The position numbers and the translations under genes were made by a program. Under the pieces are notes generated by a model that did not search any database, had not been told where the DNA came from, and saw nothing but the letters and a program-made list of their open reading frames with translations. A stretch of 64,000 bases of DNA from Owenia fusiformis (taxonomy: Eukaryota > Annelida > Polychaeta > Sabellida > Oweniidae): positions 7,924,989 through 7,988,988 of the forward strand of contig CAIIXF020000006.1 of assembly GCA_903813345.2 (NCBI GenBank). The letters run 5' to 3'. Each line of letters opens with the position of its first letter. The first letter of the stretch is position 1. Positions 11,215-22,632 of the stretch are shown here, one piece after another.

Positions 11215-12015
11215 CTAATGACATGATGAATGCCAATTTGCAATACCATGCAACATGAACAATGCCAATTTACAATGCCATTCAGCATTACAATGTTTTG
11301 TTTTTGTTATACCAATTTGTGATAGCATGCAGCATGAACTATGCCAATTTGCAATGCCATGCAAAATGAACAGTGCCAATTTGAAATCACACATAATATG
11401 AAATTTGCCAATTTGCAATGCCCTTCAGTATTTCAATGTTGTTCGTAATTCCAATTTGTAATAGCATAAACAATGTCAATTAATGCCATTCAGCATTACA
11501 ATGTATTTTGTAATGCCAATTTGCAATGGCATGCAACATGAACAGTGCCAATTTACAATGCCATTCAGCATTACAATGTATTTTGTAATGCCAATTTGCA
11601 ATGGCATCCAACATGAATAGTGCCAATTTACAATGCCATTCAGCATTACAATGTATTTTGTAATGGCAATTTGCAATGGCATCCAACATGAATAGTGCCA
11701 ATTTACAATGCCATTCAGCATTACAATGTATTTTGTAATGCCAATTTGCAATGGCATCCAACATGAATAGTGCCAATTTGTAATGCCATTCAGCATTACA
11801 ATATTTTTTGTAAATGCCAATTTGCAATGCCATGCAAAATGAACAGTGCCAATTTGCAATCACACATAATATGAAATTTGCCAATTTGCAATGCCCTTCA
11901 GTATTACAATTTATTTTGTAATGCCAATTTGCAATGGCATGCAACATGAATAGTGCCAATTTGTAATGCCATTCAGGATTACAATATTTTTGTAATGCCA
12001 GTTCGTAATAGCACA
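11215..12015. repeat. 75-bp minisatellite with higher-order structure
   Basis: GCCATTCAGCATTACAATGT recurs at 11485, 11560, 11635, 11710 and 11785, an exact 75-bp step. Each unit holds two related halves built on TGCCAATTTRCAATG. On both sides are more diverged units, and a roughly 115-bp segment near 11341 recurs at 11814 (473 bp apart), showing a larger duplication. Because 75 is a multiple of three, two overlapping minus-strand frames stay open (127 and 203 codons, starting 11859 and 12091) with 25-residue repeats. I treat these as by-products of the array, not genes. Confidence 0.93.
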
Positions 12016-13210
12016 CAGTATATGCCATTTGAAGAATGCTTAATTGTTGATTCGTTGTTGCAATGCAATGCACAATGCAAATCGGAATCACAGTATTTTA
12101 CAATTTAGACATCTCCCTTCTATATTTTTGATCAAATATCTCAAATCCTTTTCTGATATTAAATTTAGGATTTTAAGGGAAACATTGGCATGTTTTTTAT
12201 GAAAAGATTGTTTTAAGATTTTCCACATCGAAAATCTAGGGCCAAGACAGGAATTTGAATTTAGCTCATGTAGGATTTATGATTAGATGCCTAATATGAA
12301 AGAAATGAAAAGATGTCTTATTGAAGAACACTGTCTTCAACAAACAATCAATCTGCAAAATAACCGAACAGATCTTTTTGATGTTCAAACTGGTGGAACA
12401 TTAAACAGCATAATTATTTATCTGGTGACTAATATTTGATGACTAATCAAGATTTACAGTTATTCAACAATGAAAAAATATTGTACCCCACAATGATTGT
12501 ACTTTTCGATGCACTAGTCTTACACAGTCATAGCCTAACAAAATCTGGACTTCATGTTAATTAGACCTCTAATTGGAGCACATCCCATGTAGAACACATT
12601 TAACTGAGAACAACCAGGTTTTACTGGTTTTGCAATAACTTTACCAGGTAGTGACAATTTTTTCTTATGAAATTTGTTTTTTGATGAAAATGATGCATAG
12701 ATGTCATACTTAAAAGATGACATAAGAGATACATGTATTGATGTCACATTGGCTAATCGGCTGCTAGAATAATAAGGCTCTGGATAAGGCCATCAAATCA
12801 TAACATCATTTGTGCTCCTTAGAGGGTGATTATTTTTCTGCTAGTCTCAGGGTACCTAGCATTCCTATAACATTCATATATACGAACAGTAACCTGTGTT
12901 ACAAACATTAAATATCCATAGAAACTGTAGTCAAAACAGTACTTTAAAAAACTACCTGTGATTATGTGCAAGGATGTGATATTTCTATGTTTCAAGGATG
13001 TGATATTTCTATGTTTACTGAAAACTTAAATAATATCATTTTTTCATTGGGACTACTATGTGTACTATATCCTGCGTTGCAAACACAAAAAACCCATAGA
13101 AACAATAGTCAAAACAGAAGTTTGATAATTGTATTTCAAAAAATGTTTGAGGATGTGATGTTTCTATGTTAACTAACAACAAATTGCCATAGAAAGACTA
13201 GATAACATGT
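12016..13210. other. No gene seen
   Basis: AT-rich. A doubled word AAGGATGTGATATTTCTATGT occurs near 12970 and 12995. Otherwise nothing beyond short chance frames. Confidence 0.45.
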
Positions 13211-13880
13211 CAATAGGATTCCCATTTTAAGTTAATTTTGTTCAACATCAATACAAAAAACTCTCCTATGACTCTTGGTTCAAAAGCTCGCCTATTTTCA
13301 AAATGGTTGCCATTCTTGTTTCGCGAAATTCACTTTTTGCCCATTTCCTAGCTTTACAAATAATTTCAGCTGTCCTGCATTGTAAAAAGCCATGTCACTG
13401 TAAAAGGTAGTTGTATGAAATAATTTTGTTACAAAAAATCGGCAAAATATTATATCCGTTTTTTTTTTATTTTCAGCCATTTTAGTTAACATTGATTTGT
13501 CCATCTGTCTCGCGAAATCCTATTTTGGACCATTTGCTTAAAACCTCTGTCGATAGGATTCCAGTTTCAAGTTATTTTTGTTCAACATCAATACAAAAGA
13601 CTCCCCTATGACTCCTGGTTCAAAAGCTTGCCTGATTTCAAAATGGTCGCCATTTTTGTCTCGCGAAATTCAATTTTGGCCCATTTCCTAGCTTTACAAA
13701 TAATTTCAGGTGTCTTGCATTGCAAAAAGTCATGTCACTGTAAAGAGTAGTTGTATGAAATAATTTTGTTACAAATTATTGGCAAAAAATTATATCCGTT
13801 TTTTTTCAGCCATTTTAATTGACTGAGAGACAGATGGCTTGAAATAATTTTGTAACAAAAAATCAGCAAAAAATGTGACC
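13211..13880. repeat. 340-bp tandem duplication
   Basis: AATAGGATTCC at 13212 and ATAGGATTCC at 13552 open two copies with the same word order: TTGTTCAACATCAATACAAA, CCTATGACTC(T/C)TGGTTCAAAAGC, TTCAAAATGGT(T/C)GCCAT, TCGCGAAATTCA, TTTCCTAGCTTTACAAATAA and GTAGTTGTATGAAATAATTT. The step is 340 bp and divergence is modest. Part belongs to the 'AAAATGGCYGCCATTTT' dispersed family seen at 17.5-18.7 and 26.1 kb. The right end includes a third partial GAAATAATTTTGT piece. Confidence 0.85.
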
Positions 13881-15874
13881 ATGTGAGCCCAGTACCCACG
13901 GTACTAATTTTTTTTAACATTGGTGTATCCATTGTCTTATATATTGAATCTAGATATTATTACTGGAAATGGAAGAAAGACTTTAAAACATTATAAATAT
14001 GAATGGAACTATTGGAATAAAGTAGGCAATTCATATATTCCTAATAAAGTAAACTAATAAGGTTCAATTATATGATTTAGTTTGAGAAGGAAAATTCCAC
14101 GAATAAATAATTAGTTGGTGTTTTCGTGCTGGGATGAGGTTTGTCTCAGATTGCATTACTACTACTGATGCATGTGTCAGAATGATAAACAAGTTACAAA
14201 ACAATTTACCAAACAAGTTAGTGTAACGCCTTCTCATTGGTCATAACAATGAGTATTTTTTCGCTTATCAAGAAGAATAATAAAGATGTTTTTCATTGGT
14301 CAGTAAAAGTACTTTGTGGAGGTGTATGGATATATCGTTATTCCTTAAGGTCAGCGCTGAATGACAGATTAAATTAATCAATACTTGAAGTGCAGTATTG
14401 TTTTCTTTCATGAGCTCAACTTCGTAATTTTCTCTTAATAATTTTAGTTTTATGTACATATAAGATGCAAATAGATTGTTGTTGTGGCACCTGCAATGAT
14501 TTTCTCATAGTTTTGATATTTTCTCATTTCTCTGAGACTGAATGCATTTTTGTATTTCCTGTATATGGGATACTAATGATTACATGCTAAGATAATGTTT
14601 TTGGATCAATCTTTCTCTGTACAAATCTCAACTTTCTTGATAATAATTCCTCAGGATAATTTGATTCAATAAAGTATTCTCATAATTCTTATCCTATCCA
14701 CATATCAGGTATAAACTAATAATAGTGCCTCTGCACTAGAGAATATGTAATTATAATAAATACACATGTCAATATGTTTTTCTTCATGGATGTAGGATGT
14801 TCAACTTGTCATAATAGCACATACTCCCTGGACATATTCAAGGATGAGTTTAAGTATACCTACCACCTGCCAAATCCCGCTCTTGAAAAATATCATTTTC
14901 TGAAAAAGAAAATAAAGTAGAGAGTAAAATTTGTACAGAATAAAGTAAACATATGGGTCATCAATATCTTCAATTGTCTCAAAAATCAACATGTCAGATG
15001 ATTCAATCTTTTTGAAAGAATTTGAATGGAATATTAAGTATTTCTGAGAATTTTACGTACAGGAACATTTTCAGTACAGAAAACTTGTAAACAATTACTA
15101 TTTTTCATTAATTGCAGATTTCATTAAAAGAGGAGAATGACTTTGTCATATAAACAAATAGATATTGTCATTTTGAGAAATGTTTATATGTGATTTCAAT
15201 GAGGGTCTTTGATATGCCAATATCTGATCATATTTCAGAAAGAACATGTATATAATTCATATGAATATTTCATGAAAACATGTTATTCATCATGTTTATC
15301 AACCATGGAAAACCTTGAAGATCTTGGTAAACATGTTTTACAATGTTCATCCAAAATATATATTCTATTTTAAAGTCATTTTCTTAACTTTAAAAAGCTC
15401 AAACTCAATCCAATTGATTATCTGCTTCTATTGGTTTAAAGGGTGTATGTTTTAATTTTAATAACTATTTTCCTCTTTCATACAATTTGTTAAGATGTGA
15501 TTTATATAATGTAAATAGTACTATTTTTAAGGGAACGTTTTGAATATGTTATTGCAAATCTCCAGCCTAAGAAAATATCACTGGTCATGCTTCATATAGA
15601 AAATGATTAGCTGAAATTTCATGGTTTTATAATATGAGCTTTACCCATGGAGAATGAAGTCAATCTAAAAATCAAATTTTCAAAAAATCAAAATCTCAAA
15701 GTTGATTGATAAGTAACTATATATTTAGATGTGTTTGTAATTTTTTATATTCAGTTGTTAAATATGATAAACAATTTTCATAACCATATTTTCATAACCA
15801 ATTTTTAGATATAAATATTATATGTTGAGTTCAAATCATATGACTCGACCCCCTATTTTCTTTACCTACTAGTG
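13881..15874. other. No gene seen
   Basis: AT-rich, stops in all frames, no inverted-repeat element or array recognised. Confidence 0.5.
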
Positions 15875-15978
15875 CAGGCCTGTAGCTGGGGGGGGGGGGG
15901 GGGGGTGTCACAAGTAAACCCCCCCTGGAATTTTTCAAAAAGTTAACCCCCCCTTGGTAAATCCTGGCTAAGGGCCTG
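15875..15978. mobile_element. 104-bp G-tract MITE, CAGGCC ends, 5-bp duplication
   Basis: Left end CAGGCCTGTAGCTGG followed by an 18-G run (15888-15905). The right end CTGGCTAAGGGCCTG is the inverted match (12 of 15). Perfect 5-bp direct repeats TAGTG lie immediately outside (15870-15874 and 15979-15983). The interior has two CCCCCCC-TGG(A/T)A words. It shares ends and word content with the element at 57756-57952. Non-autonomous; superfamily uncertain. Confidence 0.85.
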
Positions 15979-17408
15979 TAGTGTGTAGTCCAGTCATGGG
16001 AGGGGGGGTCTCAAGGGCTTGTAGCTTGACTATTGCTAGATCTGTATGACCAAACATTTATATATTGATTTAGTTCTAGAGAGGTTTCCATAGGTTGTTT
16101 TTCTAAATATTTTCCATTCTTTTATTAATGAATTGATAATTGATTTACATTTTGAACTAATCCCTGAATTGATTCACTTCCGAAGAGGTCTCCTAAGGTT
16201 GGAATCAGAGTTGTTTTTCTAGATATTTTCTATTCTTTTCCTAATGGATAATGGAATTGTTAATTGAGTAATGTCGTCTTTTAAAATGACATACAGTGTT
16301 CAGTTGTTGTCGATTGCTAAAGTCAAGAATTAACTAATTAAGTATTTGTGAGAAAATGTAGAAAAATGCAATGTGTGGATATTATTTGAAAAGTCACTTG
16401 AATAAGAATTCTATTCTACTCAAGATTTATTTATTTATTTTTTTGCTATGGTCAATATGTTGCTATGGACAAAATGTTGCTATTATATGGTTAGTCAGCA
16501 TGTTCATTATTTTCATCCTTTGGGGAGGTTAAATACATTTTGTTTTTTTTATAATTGTATGGATATTGTTGCCTTAGGATGTAAACCACAAATAATAATT
16601 CCACTACAATAGCCAAAGGCCTGGCAATGCAGCTATAAAATGTACTGAACTGGTTTCGATGTAATAATATGGGGTTGCTAGCCCATAGCTGGGGGGGGGG
16701 GGGGGGGTGAGGAATATGTGCCTGGGTTGGATCTGATACATAACAATATTCAAGATTTGATCATTTATTTTAAAAGGGGAATTCTGTTTTTTTGTATAAT
16801 TCCAACTAACTCATGTCATTAAACGAGATTATCATATTACTTAAACTAACAATATATGAATTTTACATGTTTCCACCAAATGATTCAACCATGTACAACA
16901 AGGGCAGATTTGGAAATTGAAAATAAAATGCAAGAAAATATTTTTTTGAAATTTTTGATCAACTTGAAAATTTAGGTCCATTTTTCAAAAACTAAGGCCT
17001 CTTTATCAAAAGGACGATATTCTCAAAGAATATGGTATTTTTAAAAATAAGCCTGACTGTATGTTGTATTTGTTTTATCCCACTACCACTTGTTCAAGCA
17101 TGTTGAGACAATATACATGTACTATATTTTTTACAAAGGTTCCACCAGTCTAAATTAATATGGCTATCTTGCCTAAAAAGTACAATTGGTATCCAATTTC
17201 TTTTTATGTTTACAATACAGACTATTAAGACTTTGAATGAATCTAACAAAGGTGGGAATTTTTTTTCTTGTAGAACTTAAAAATTCCTGTGGTATTGGAA
17301 ATTGAATCAAATCTTGGATAAATGTTAAAAAACTACACAGAGTAGTTCAGAACCTTTATTTTAAGCCTCTATGTTTAATTCTAACGTTGATTGATATTTT
17401 GCTTTCAG
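15979..17408. other. No gene seen; one G-run
   Basis: AT-rich. CCCATAGCT followed by 17 G (16691-16707) resembles a lone left end of the CAGGCC-type G-tract element. A short TTGCTATGG(T/A)C repeat lies near 16443-16490. No coding region recognised. Confidence 0.4.
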
Positions 17409-17505
17409 GGATAAGGAGCAATTGATGACTTGAAAAGTCAGCTTAATAAACTTGCTTGAGGGTCAAGAAACTAGAGGCATTTAAAGAGACGCTAAACTTA
17501 TGAAG
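17409..17505 (+). other. Candidate 5' non-coding exon
   Basis: A good acceptor (TTTTGCTTTCAG|GGATAAG) precedes 17409, and a strong donor (ATGAAG|GTAAGTAA) follows 17505. All frames have stops early, but the last six bases read ATG AAG just before the donor, the layout of a UTR exon that ends with the start codon. It lies next to a repeat block, so it could also be repeat-derived or chance. Confidence 0.22.
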
Positions 17506-17544
17506 GTAAGTAATTATCACATCTTTCATAACTGCTTATACAAG

Positions 17545-18765
17545 ATGATTATCCCACCGAATGAAGTTTGTAGGGATATAGAGAAGCCATCTGTCTGTTT
17601 GTTTGTTCGCCCGTCCATTCATTCATGTGTTAGGACGATAACTCAAATACCAGTTGATGGATTTGGTTTGGATTTTATGGCCATGCCTTGTAAGTGTAGG
17701 ACCTCTGCTTGAGAAGGAATTTTCAATATGGGTATAATTTTTCAAGAAACGTGTAATCTTTGGTAACTCAAACACTACTTGACAGATTTGGTTCAAATTT
17801 TATATGATGATGCCAAACTATAGACTAATGTCTTATGGGCAAAGGACCTCTGCTCGAGTTATGGCCACTCATTTCAATATGGCTGCCATTTTTTATAAAA
17901 AATGTAAGATGTGATAACTCAAATACCAGCTGATGGATTTGCTCACATCATGGGTTTAGATTTTGCCAAAAGGAGACAATACTACAGGCAATACTTCTCT
18001 ATTACTTCCTCTGTCATGTTATGTTCAAAATGACTAGGGATTTAACAAAATATGTTGTTAGTGGCTGTGCATATACTGTCACAATATTGCATAAAATAAA
18101 ATTATGAAACTGTTGATCATCTACCCACTTAACACTTTTTCCTATTAACCAAATTATCACCCTCTCCCAGTTTTATTTCCTTATTCCTTATTATCCCATC
18201 AAACGAAGTTTGGAGGGATATAGGGAACGCCTTTGTCTGTTCGTCTGGGCAATAACTCAAATACTGTTGGCCCGATCATGTTTGAAATGTGAAGACAATT
18301 ATGTAGGACATTAATAAAGCTAGAAATGTTGATATTAAAGAAACACATGGCAGCCATCTTGAAAAATAGCGTCCTTCATACACACTATTTTATGATTTTT
18401 GCTGCAGGCATTTTAAGCAAAAGTAAATGAGCGATTTTGTTCATATTTGATATGTGAATACTATAAGCATGCCTCACTGTCTAATGACACTTTTGGGAGT
18501 AGGCGGCTATTTTGAAAAATGGCCACCATTTTTACGTGTGTTATTTTACGTTTTTTACAATAACTCAAAAAGTAATAGAGCGATTTTGTTCATATTTGAT
18601 ATGTGAATGAGGCTATAAACATGGCACATTACCTTATGACATTTTGGCTAGTAGGCCGCCTATTTTATATTACACTTTCGGATGACAATTTGGCTTGTGA
18701 GTAACCATTTTGAAAATGGTGGCCATTTTTGTGTATTTTACAATTTTTGCTTAACACAGTACTTC
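17545..18765. repeat. Dispersed repeat block (GGGATATAG / ATGGCTGCC family)
   Basis: Two openings of the type TATCCCAC-GAATGAAGTTTG-TAGGGATATAG (near 17550 and 18194) are each followed by GTCTGTTTGTTCG-type text, AATAACTCAAATAC words and AATGGC(C/T)GCCATTTT words. Inside, GAGCGATTTTGTTCATATTT recurs at 18429 and 18578, a 149-bp duplication. Related pieces lie at 1.16, 13.2, 26.1 and 32.76 kb. No protein is evident; this is a widespread repeat type in marine invertebrate genomes. Confidence 0.75.
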
Positions 18766-18770
18766 GTTTG

Positions 18771-19003
18771 GGCTTTGTATAAAAAACCTTTTACCTCGCA
18801 CCCACCTACCCACGTACATGGGACATGATACAGTCTTTGAAGGGTTCAATTGACAGATACATAAATAAAGGCATATGGGTACATTAATTCATCTATAATT
18901 CAACATAAACTGAGGTTTAATAATCTTTAAAATTGAACCCTTCAAAGACTGTATCATGTCTCACATACATGGGTACGAGGTAGGAGGTTTTTTATACAAA
19001 GCC
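18771..19003. mobile_element. Mutator-like MITE with ~75-80 bp inverted ends
   Basis: The left arm (18771-18851) starts GGCTTTGTATAAAAAACCT and the right arm (18931-19003) is its inverted match across GACATGATACAGTCTTTGA, with an 8-bp length difference. Outside lie 9-bp direct repeats CTTCGTTTG (18762-18770) and CTTCATTTG (19004-19012), one mismatch. Long inverted ends and a 9-bp duplication are the hallmark of Mutator-like elements. The 80-bp middle is non-coding. It inserted at the edge of the dispersed repeat block. Confidence 0.85.
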
Positions 19004-19412
19004 CTTCATTTGTAAAAATGCCAGCCTTGGCTGTTCGTTGGGATTTGCCATGCTTTGGCGTTGATGTCATCTCATTCTTCATATTATGAGCAACAATATG
19101 TTTAAGTGCTTGATATCAATTTTCACATCATATGGTAATTCATAATTTATCCAAGCTGAATATTTAAGAATCTTGCAATCCACTAAAAATTGTGATGCAA
19201 CTTTTGTAACATGTAAAATAATAGTACAGTATTAATATGAAAACGCACGGTTATACCCGTAGCTACTGTAATGTGTTTGTAAAAGTACTGAAAAAATGAA
19301 ATGTATAAAAATATTTTGGTCAGGTTTGCCAGTACCTCCTCCCTAAAGGTTTAAGTATAAAAAAAAGTTTTTTAAATTTTTATCTTTTGACCTGACCCCT
19401 TACAACAGTATT

Positions 19413-19874
19413 ATGACACTTGGAATCTTTTCTGTAGATATACAGAATATTATTCATTGGAAATGTATTTATTCTGATGAACTTTTGGCCGAGGTTGGAT
19501 TGATTATCTATTTAAAGCATGCCTGTTATCAATCTGATATTAATTTTGATTGGCTTTTACTGCTCTTGCACGGTTATTGTGTGTGCATGCATTGTGAGGC
19601 TTGCATATTAAAAAATGTGGGCAGGAACACTTACTGTATGGGTGAATTGGTAGTTGATGGGTCAAAGCTAAGCAACTTATGTAAAGAAAGAATCATTTTC
19701 AGAGAAATGACAAAATGTAATGAAAAATTGCACATTTTCAATTTGAGTGCACTGTACCTAGCTGTCAAGTATTTGACAGAATATTGGATGGGATCATGCG
19801 ATCTAACTTTTTTATTGAGTCTAGAGAATGAATTTGTTTGTGATGTAAGGAAATACCCTGCGAGCCTTTTGTAA
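19413..19874 (+). CDS. Unassigned 153-codon ORF, doubtful
   Basis: ATG at 19413 opens 153 codons, the longest plus-strand frame in the window. It has a hydrophobic run near residues 47-56 and a Cys cluster (C-V-C-M-H-C-E-A-C near residues 56-64). No family is recognised. A 134-codon minus-strand frame overlaps most of it, so the region is simply poor in stops. An acceptor-like CCTTACAACAG lies just upstream. It may be a decayed element or chance. Confidence 0.18.
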   Translation: MTLGIFSVDIQNIIHWKCIYSDELLAEVGLIIYLKHACYQSDINFDWLLLLLHGYCVCMHCEACILKNVGRNTYCMGELVVDGSKLSNLCKERIIFREMTKCNEKLHIFNLSALYLAVKYLTEYWMGSCDLTFLLSLENEFVCDVRKYPASLL

Positions 19875-21854
19875 ATTATATCCAATTTTTTCATTAATGA
19901 TTGAATGCTCAAATTCAGATATGACCTCAAAAGTGACAGTTTTAAAAGTGAAAATGTAAGAAACCACATTTGAGTTGAATGAAAGACCGATTCATTTTTG
20001 CAGATGTTAGACCGCAATGTAAAAACACCAGACAAACTCGGTTAAAGTTCAAACTTGAGGTTATTCGGTGCATTTGTGGTTTCCAAGACGCAGCATCCCA
20101 GAGATTTCATTGGTTGAGAATAACACAACATCCAGAACCGTGGTGGGCAGAGTGACATAATTTATCTCTATGTTTTTGGAATATGCAAAAAGTGAACTTT
20201 CCCAGCTGCATGCGTCTTCACTGGTACTGGGTCCACTTCTGATTCTATAATCCCTTGACATTGAGTGACGAAATTAGAAAAAATCATTTTCTCATTTTGC
20301 TCCATATCAGAGTTTTTAAGAAGTCTAACTATGCATTATTGAATCTACATTAAAGAATATTTTGGTACATGTCGTTTTTCTCATACTCTATGGTATTCTT
20401 ATTGGATTTTTAAATGATGAACAATTTGTGATGTTTTGGTTTCTGTGATAGATAATCATGCAATTTGTCATCAAAATAAAGGAAGTCCAAAGTCACAACT
20501 GAGATTATAACCCCTAATCTAATCTAATCAATGTCAACCTAAGGATACTCTGCACAAATATTCACTAGGGTTTTCTGAGAGAAATAACATAACAACTTAT
20601 TTTGTAATTTGAGTGCCAGTGGGGTAACATATTTCTTATATTAATGATTCATGGATTTCTTCTAATGGTCACTGATATTTTGAAAGAAAATCTACCACAT
20701 GACTACATTGGAATTTTTGAAAAGGTCACCTTATTCCCTGAAACCACAAAGGTTGACCACATTGCCCACAAGGAGGACTGAGAGGATGACTGTCATATCA
20801 GAAACACTTAAAAATGATATGTTAGAACTTCAAAGTCCTTTTCTATTGTGTTCTTGTTAGGATGTATGAATAAGATTTCACTCATGCAGGGTATGCTTTT
20901 ATTATGTCACTAACACAACTGGTGACAAATTGTTATGGTTTCCAACTTTTTTGTGGATGGTGTTTGGCAGTATGTGTGTTTGCCTGTTGGTGGTTGGTGT
21001 TTGGCATTCAGCATCTGTAACAAATGACATGTGATGACATTTTGCATGTTAATGTCTTGTTTTGGTATCAGCCATGCTCTCAGGCGTAGAAACTTCTTAC
21101 TTCCCATAAGAATAATTTTTGGATGCTTTAGAAGAAGGTTTCACAAGTAAAACCCTACCTCTTATCTTAGAATTCCCCCACCCCTTTCTATTTTGCTCAC
21201 ACTATGTATGAAGAGAGGGCATTTTTGTAGATAATGATAGTTAGTCAAAGGCATAGACTGTCTCTTTAAGGGAGTAGCTCTTCTGTCCCCCCTCTCCTGC
21301 CTACGAGCACTCTAATGTTTTTTTTATTTTCTTAAATTTAAGTTTTATTTCTGAAAGATATTCCAAAGGTCATCAGGGCAGACCGTATGCCTGGTACGGT
21401 CTAAATCAACAATTTCAGGATCACTGTCACAAACCTTGTGGTCTTTGGTTTCCACATTGTGGTCAACAATGAAACCTGTCAATTCCTTATCTTTTCATTT
21501 CTTTTCACTCTAAAACCTCAATGAAACACCTATTTTCTCGGGGTTCTGTATGATATAGGGTATCTACTTCATGACTATTTCTTTCATGCCTTATTTTTTC
21601 CTCTATTTTTCTCAGTTTCATGTAAAAGTCAGAGGTATCTTGGAATTATTTTTGGGTAGTGGTTTGGGGTTTTCATATTGTGGCCAACATTGAGGCAATC
21701 TTGGTTTAAAAAGCTGTTGAAAATAGCTTCATTTTACCAAAAATAATCCTAGATATTAGGAAATTTGTTATTAATAAAGGATGTGTGTATTGAATTAATG
21801 ACAACAAACCAGTTTTCCTTTTCCTATATCCTTCCATTCTGTTGATCTGAGTCA
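19875..21854. other. No gene seen
   Basis: Contains the second copy of the repeat seen at 5.2 kb (20985-21075), a small hairpin AGACCGTA-7-TACGGTCT near 21390, and a diverged pair of TTCCACATTGTGGTCAACA / TTCATATTGTGGCCAACA words about 225 bp apart. No coding region. Confidence 0.4.
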
Positions 21855-22077
21855 GTTATTGTTTGTTTCAGCATGATTTGCCTTTCCCTTAAAATTATCT
21901 CTGGCCATACATATTTCACTCCATTTCTCTCTAAAATTTGAACGAACTGTCTCATTTTTTGGCATTTCTATACATTTTAGAGTGTTGACTACATGCCTGG
22001 TAACTTTATTCCTTGCTGATTCCACTCTTTCCAACTCTATTTTTGATTTTAAAACTTGACCACCACAACTTTTTTTT
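21855..22077 (-). repeat. Coding-like dispersed repeat, copy C (best preserved)
   Basis: On the minus strand this is open for about 74 codons from 22077 to a TGA near 21852. The peptide has K-I-E-L-E-R-V-E-S-A-R-N-K-V, then N-T-L-K-C-I-E-M-P-K-N-E-T-V and S-N-F-R-E-K-W, followed by a hydrophilic tail. It is Lys/Arg/Asn-rich with no membrane segment. Copies A, B, D, E and F share parts of the pattern. There is no clear splice signal and no methionine context that stands out. Family not recognised. Confidence 0.55.
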
Positions 22078-22434
22078 TATAAATTCAAGGTATTTTAGAA
22101 CATCCTGTTGTAGGTAAGTATACCCTCCTTCACTTCACCTATATGTCAATTAAAATAAATATTTGATCCAGCAGAAAAATGGAACAGGTTTTTCAGGATA
22201 AAAACAAATCTGTTCAAATATATTTTTTAATACGGGCGAGGCTGACCCAAAGCTGATTAATTTAATTTCTACTTTTTTAAGGAAGAAGAATCCCCTAGTC
22301 TAATTCCTAAGTAAGGAAACGGCCCTATCTTAATTTTAATAATTATCCTCTGCATAAAAATTCAATACGGGGGGGGGGGGAGATCAGTGACATACTTCCA
22401 GACTAAAAAGCTACTTGTTTGTATTAAGCTAACA

Positions 22435-22632
22435 TTATGTCAAGACCCTCATGGTCATGTTAACCTTGCATTCATCTTTATATTCATCTAAGTCCTTGAA
22501 ACGTGCAGAGGCTGATGTTTCAGGGGCATGCATTTTACTGAGGGTATATGCAATGGGGGACCATTTTATTATGGGATATGGGCCTATTATGTTTGTTGAG
22601 ACTGTAAATCCCAAATTGGTACATCCTTGCAC
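22435..22632 (-). CDS. Candidate exon or coding remnant, unknown product
   Basis: A 65-codon minus-strand frame has unusually protein-like composition and higher G+C than its surroundings. Segments include G-P-Y-P-I-I-K-W-S-P-I-A-Y-T-L and K-M-H-A-P-E-T-S-A-S-A-R-F-K-D-L-D-E-Y. An acceptor-like GGGATTTACAG and a weak donor TGCAAG|GTTAAC flank the best part. The plus strand is also open here for 84 codons, so chance is possible. I do not recognise a family. Confidence 0.25.
   Translation of the reverse strand: MQGCTNLGFTVSTNIIGPYPIIKWSPIAYTLSKMHAPETSASARFKDLDEYKDECKVNMTMRVLT

Noticed and set aside
11480-12091. 203-codon minus-strand frame with 25-residue repeats
   Set aside because: It is produced by the 75-bp satellite, whose period is a multiple of three. 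A second frame of the same strand is also open, and the composition follows the DNA repeat.
19631-20035. 134-codon minus-strand frame
   Set aside because: It overlaps an equally long plus-strand frame; neither matches a known family, so low stop density by chance is the simplest reading.
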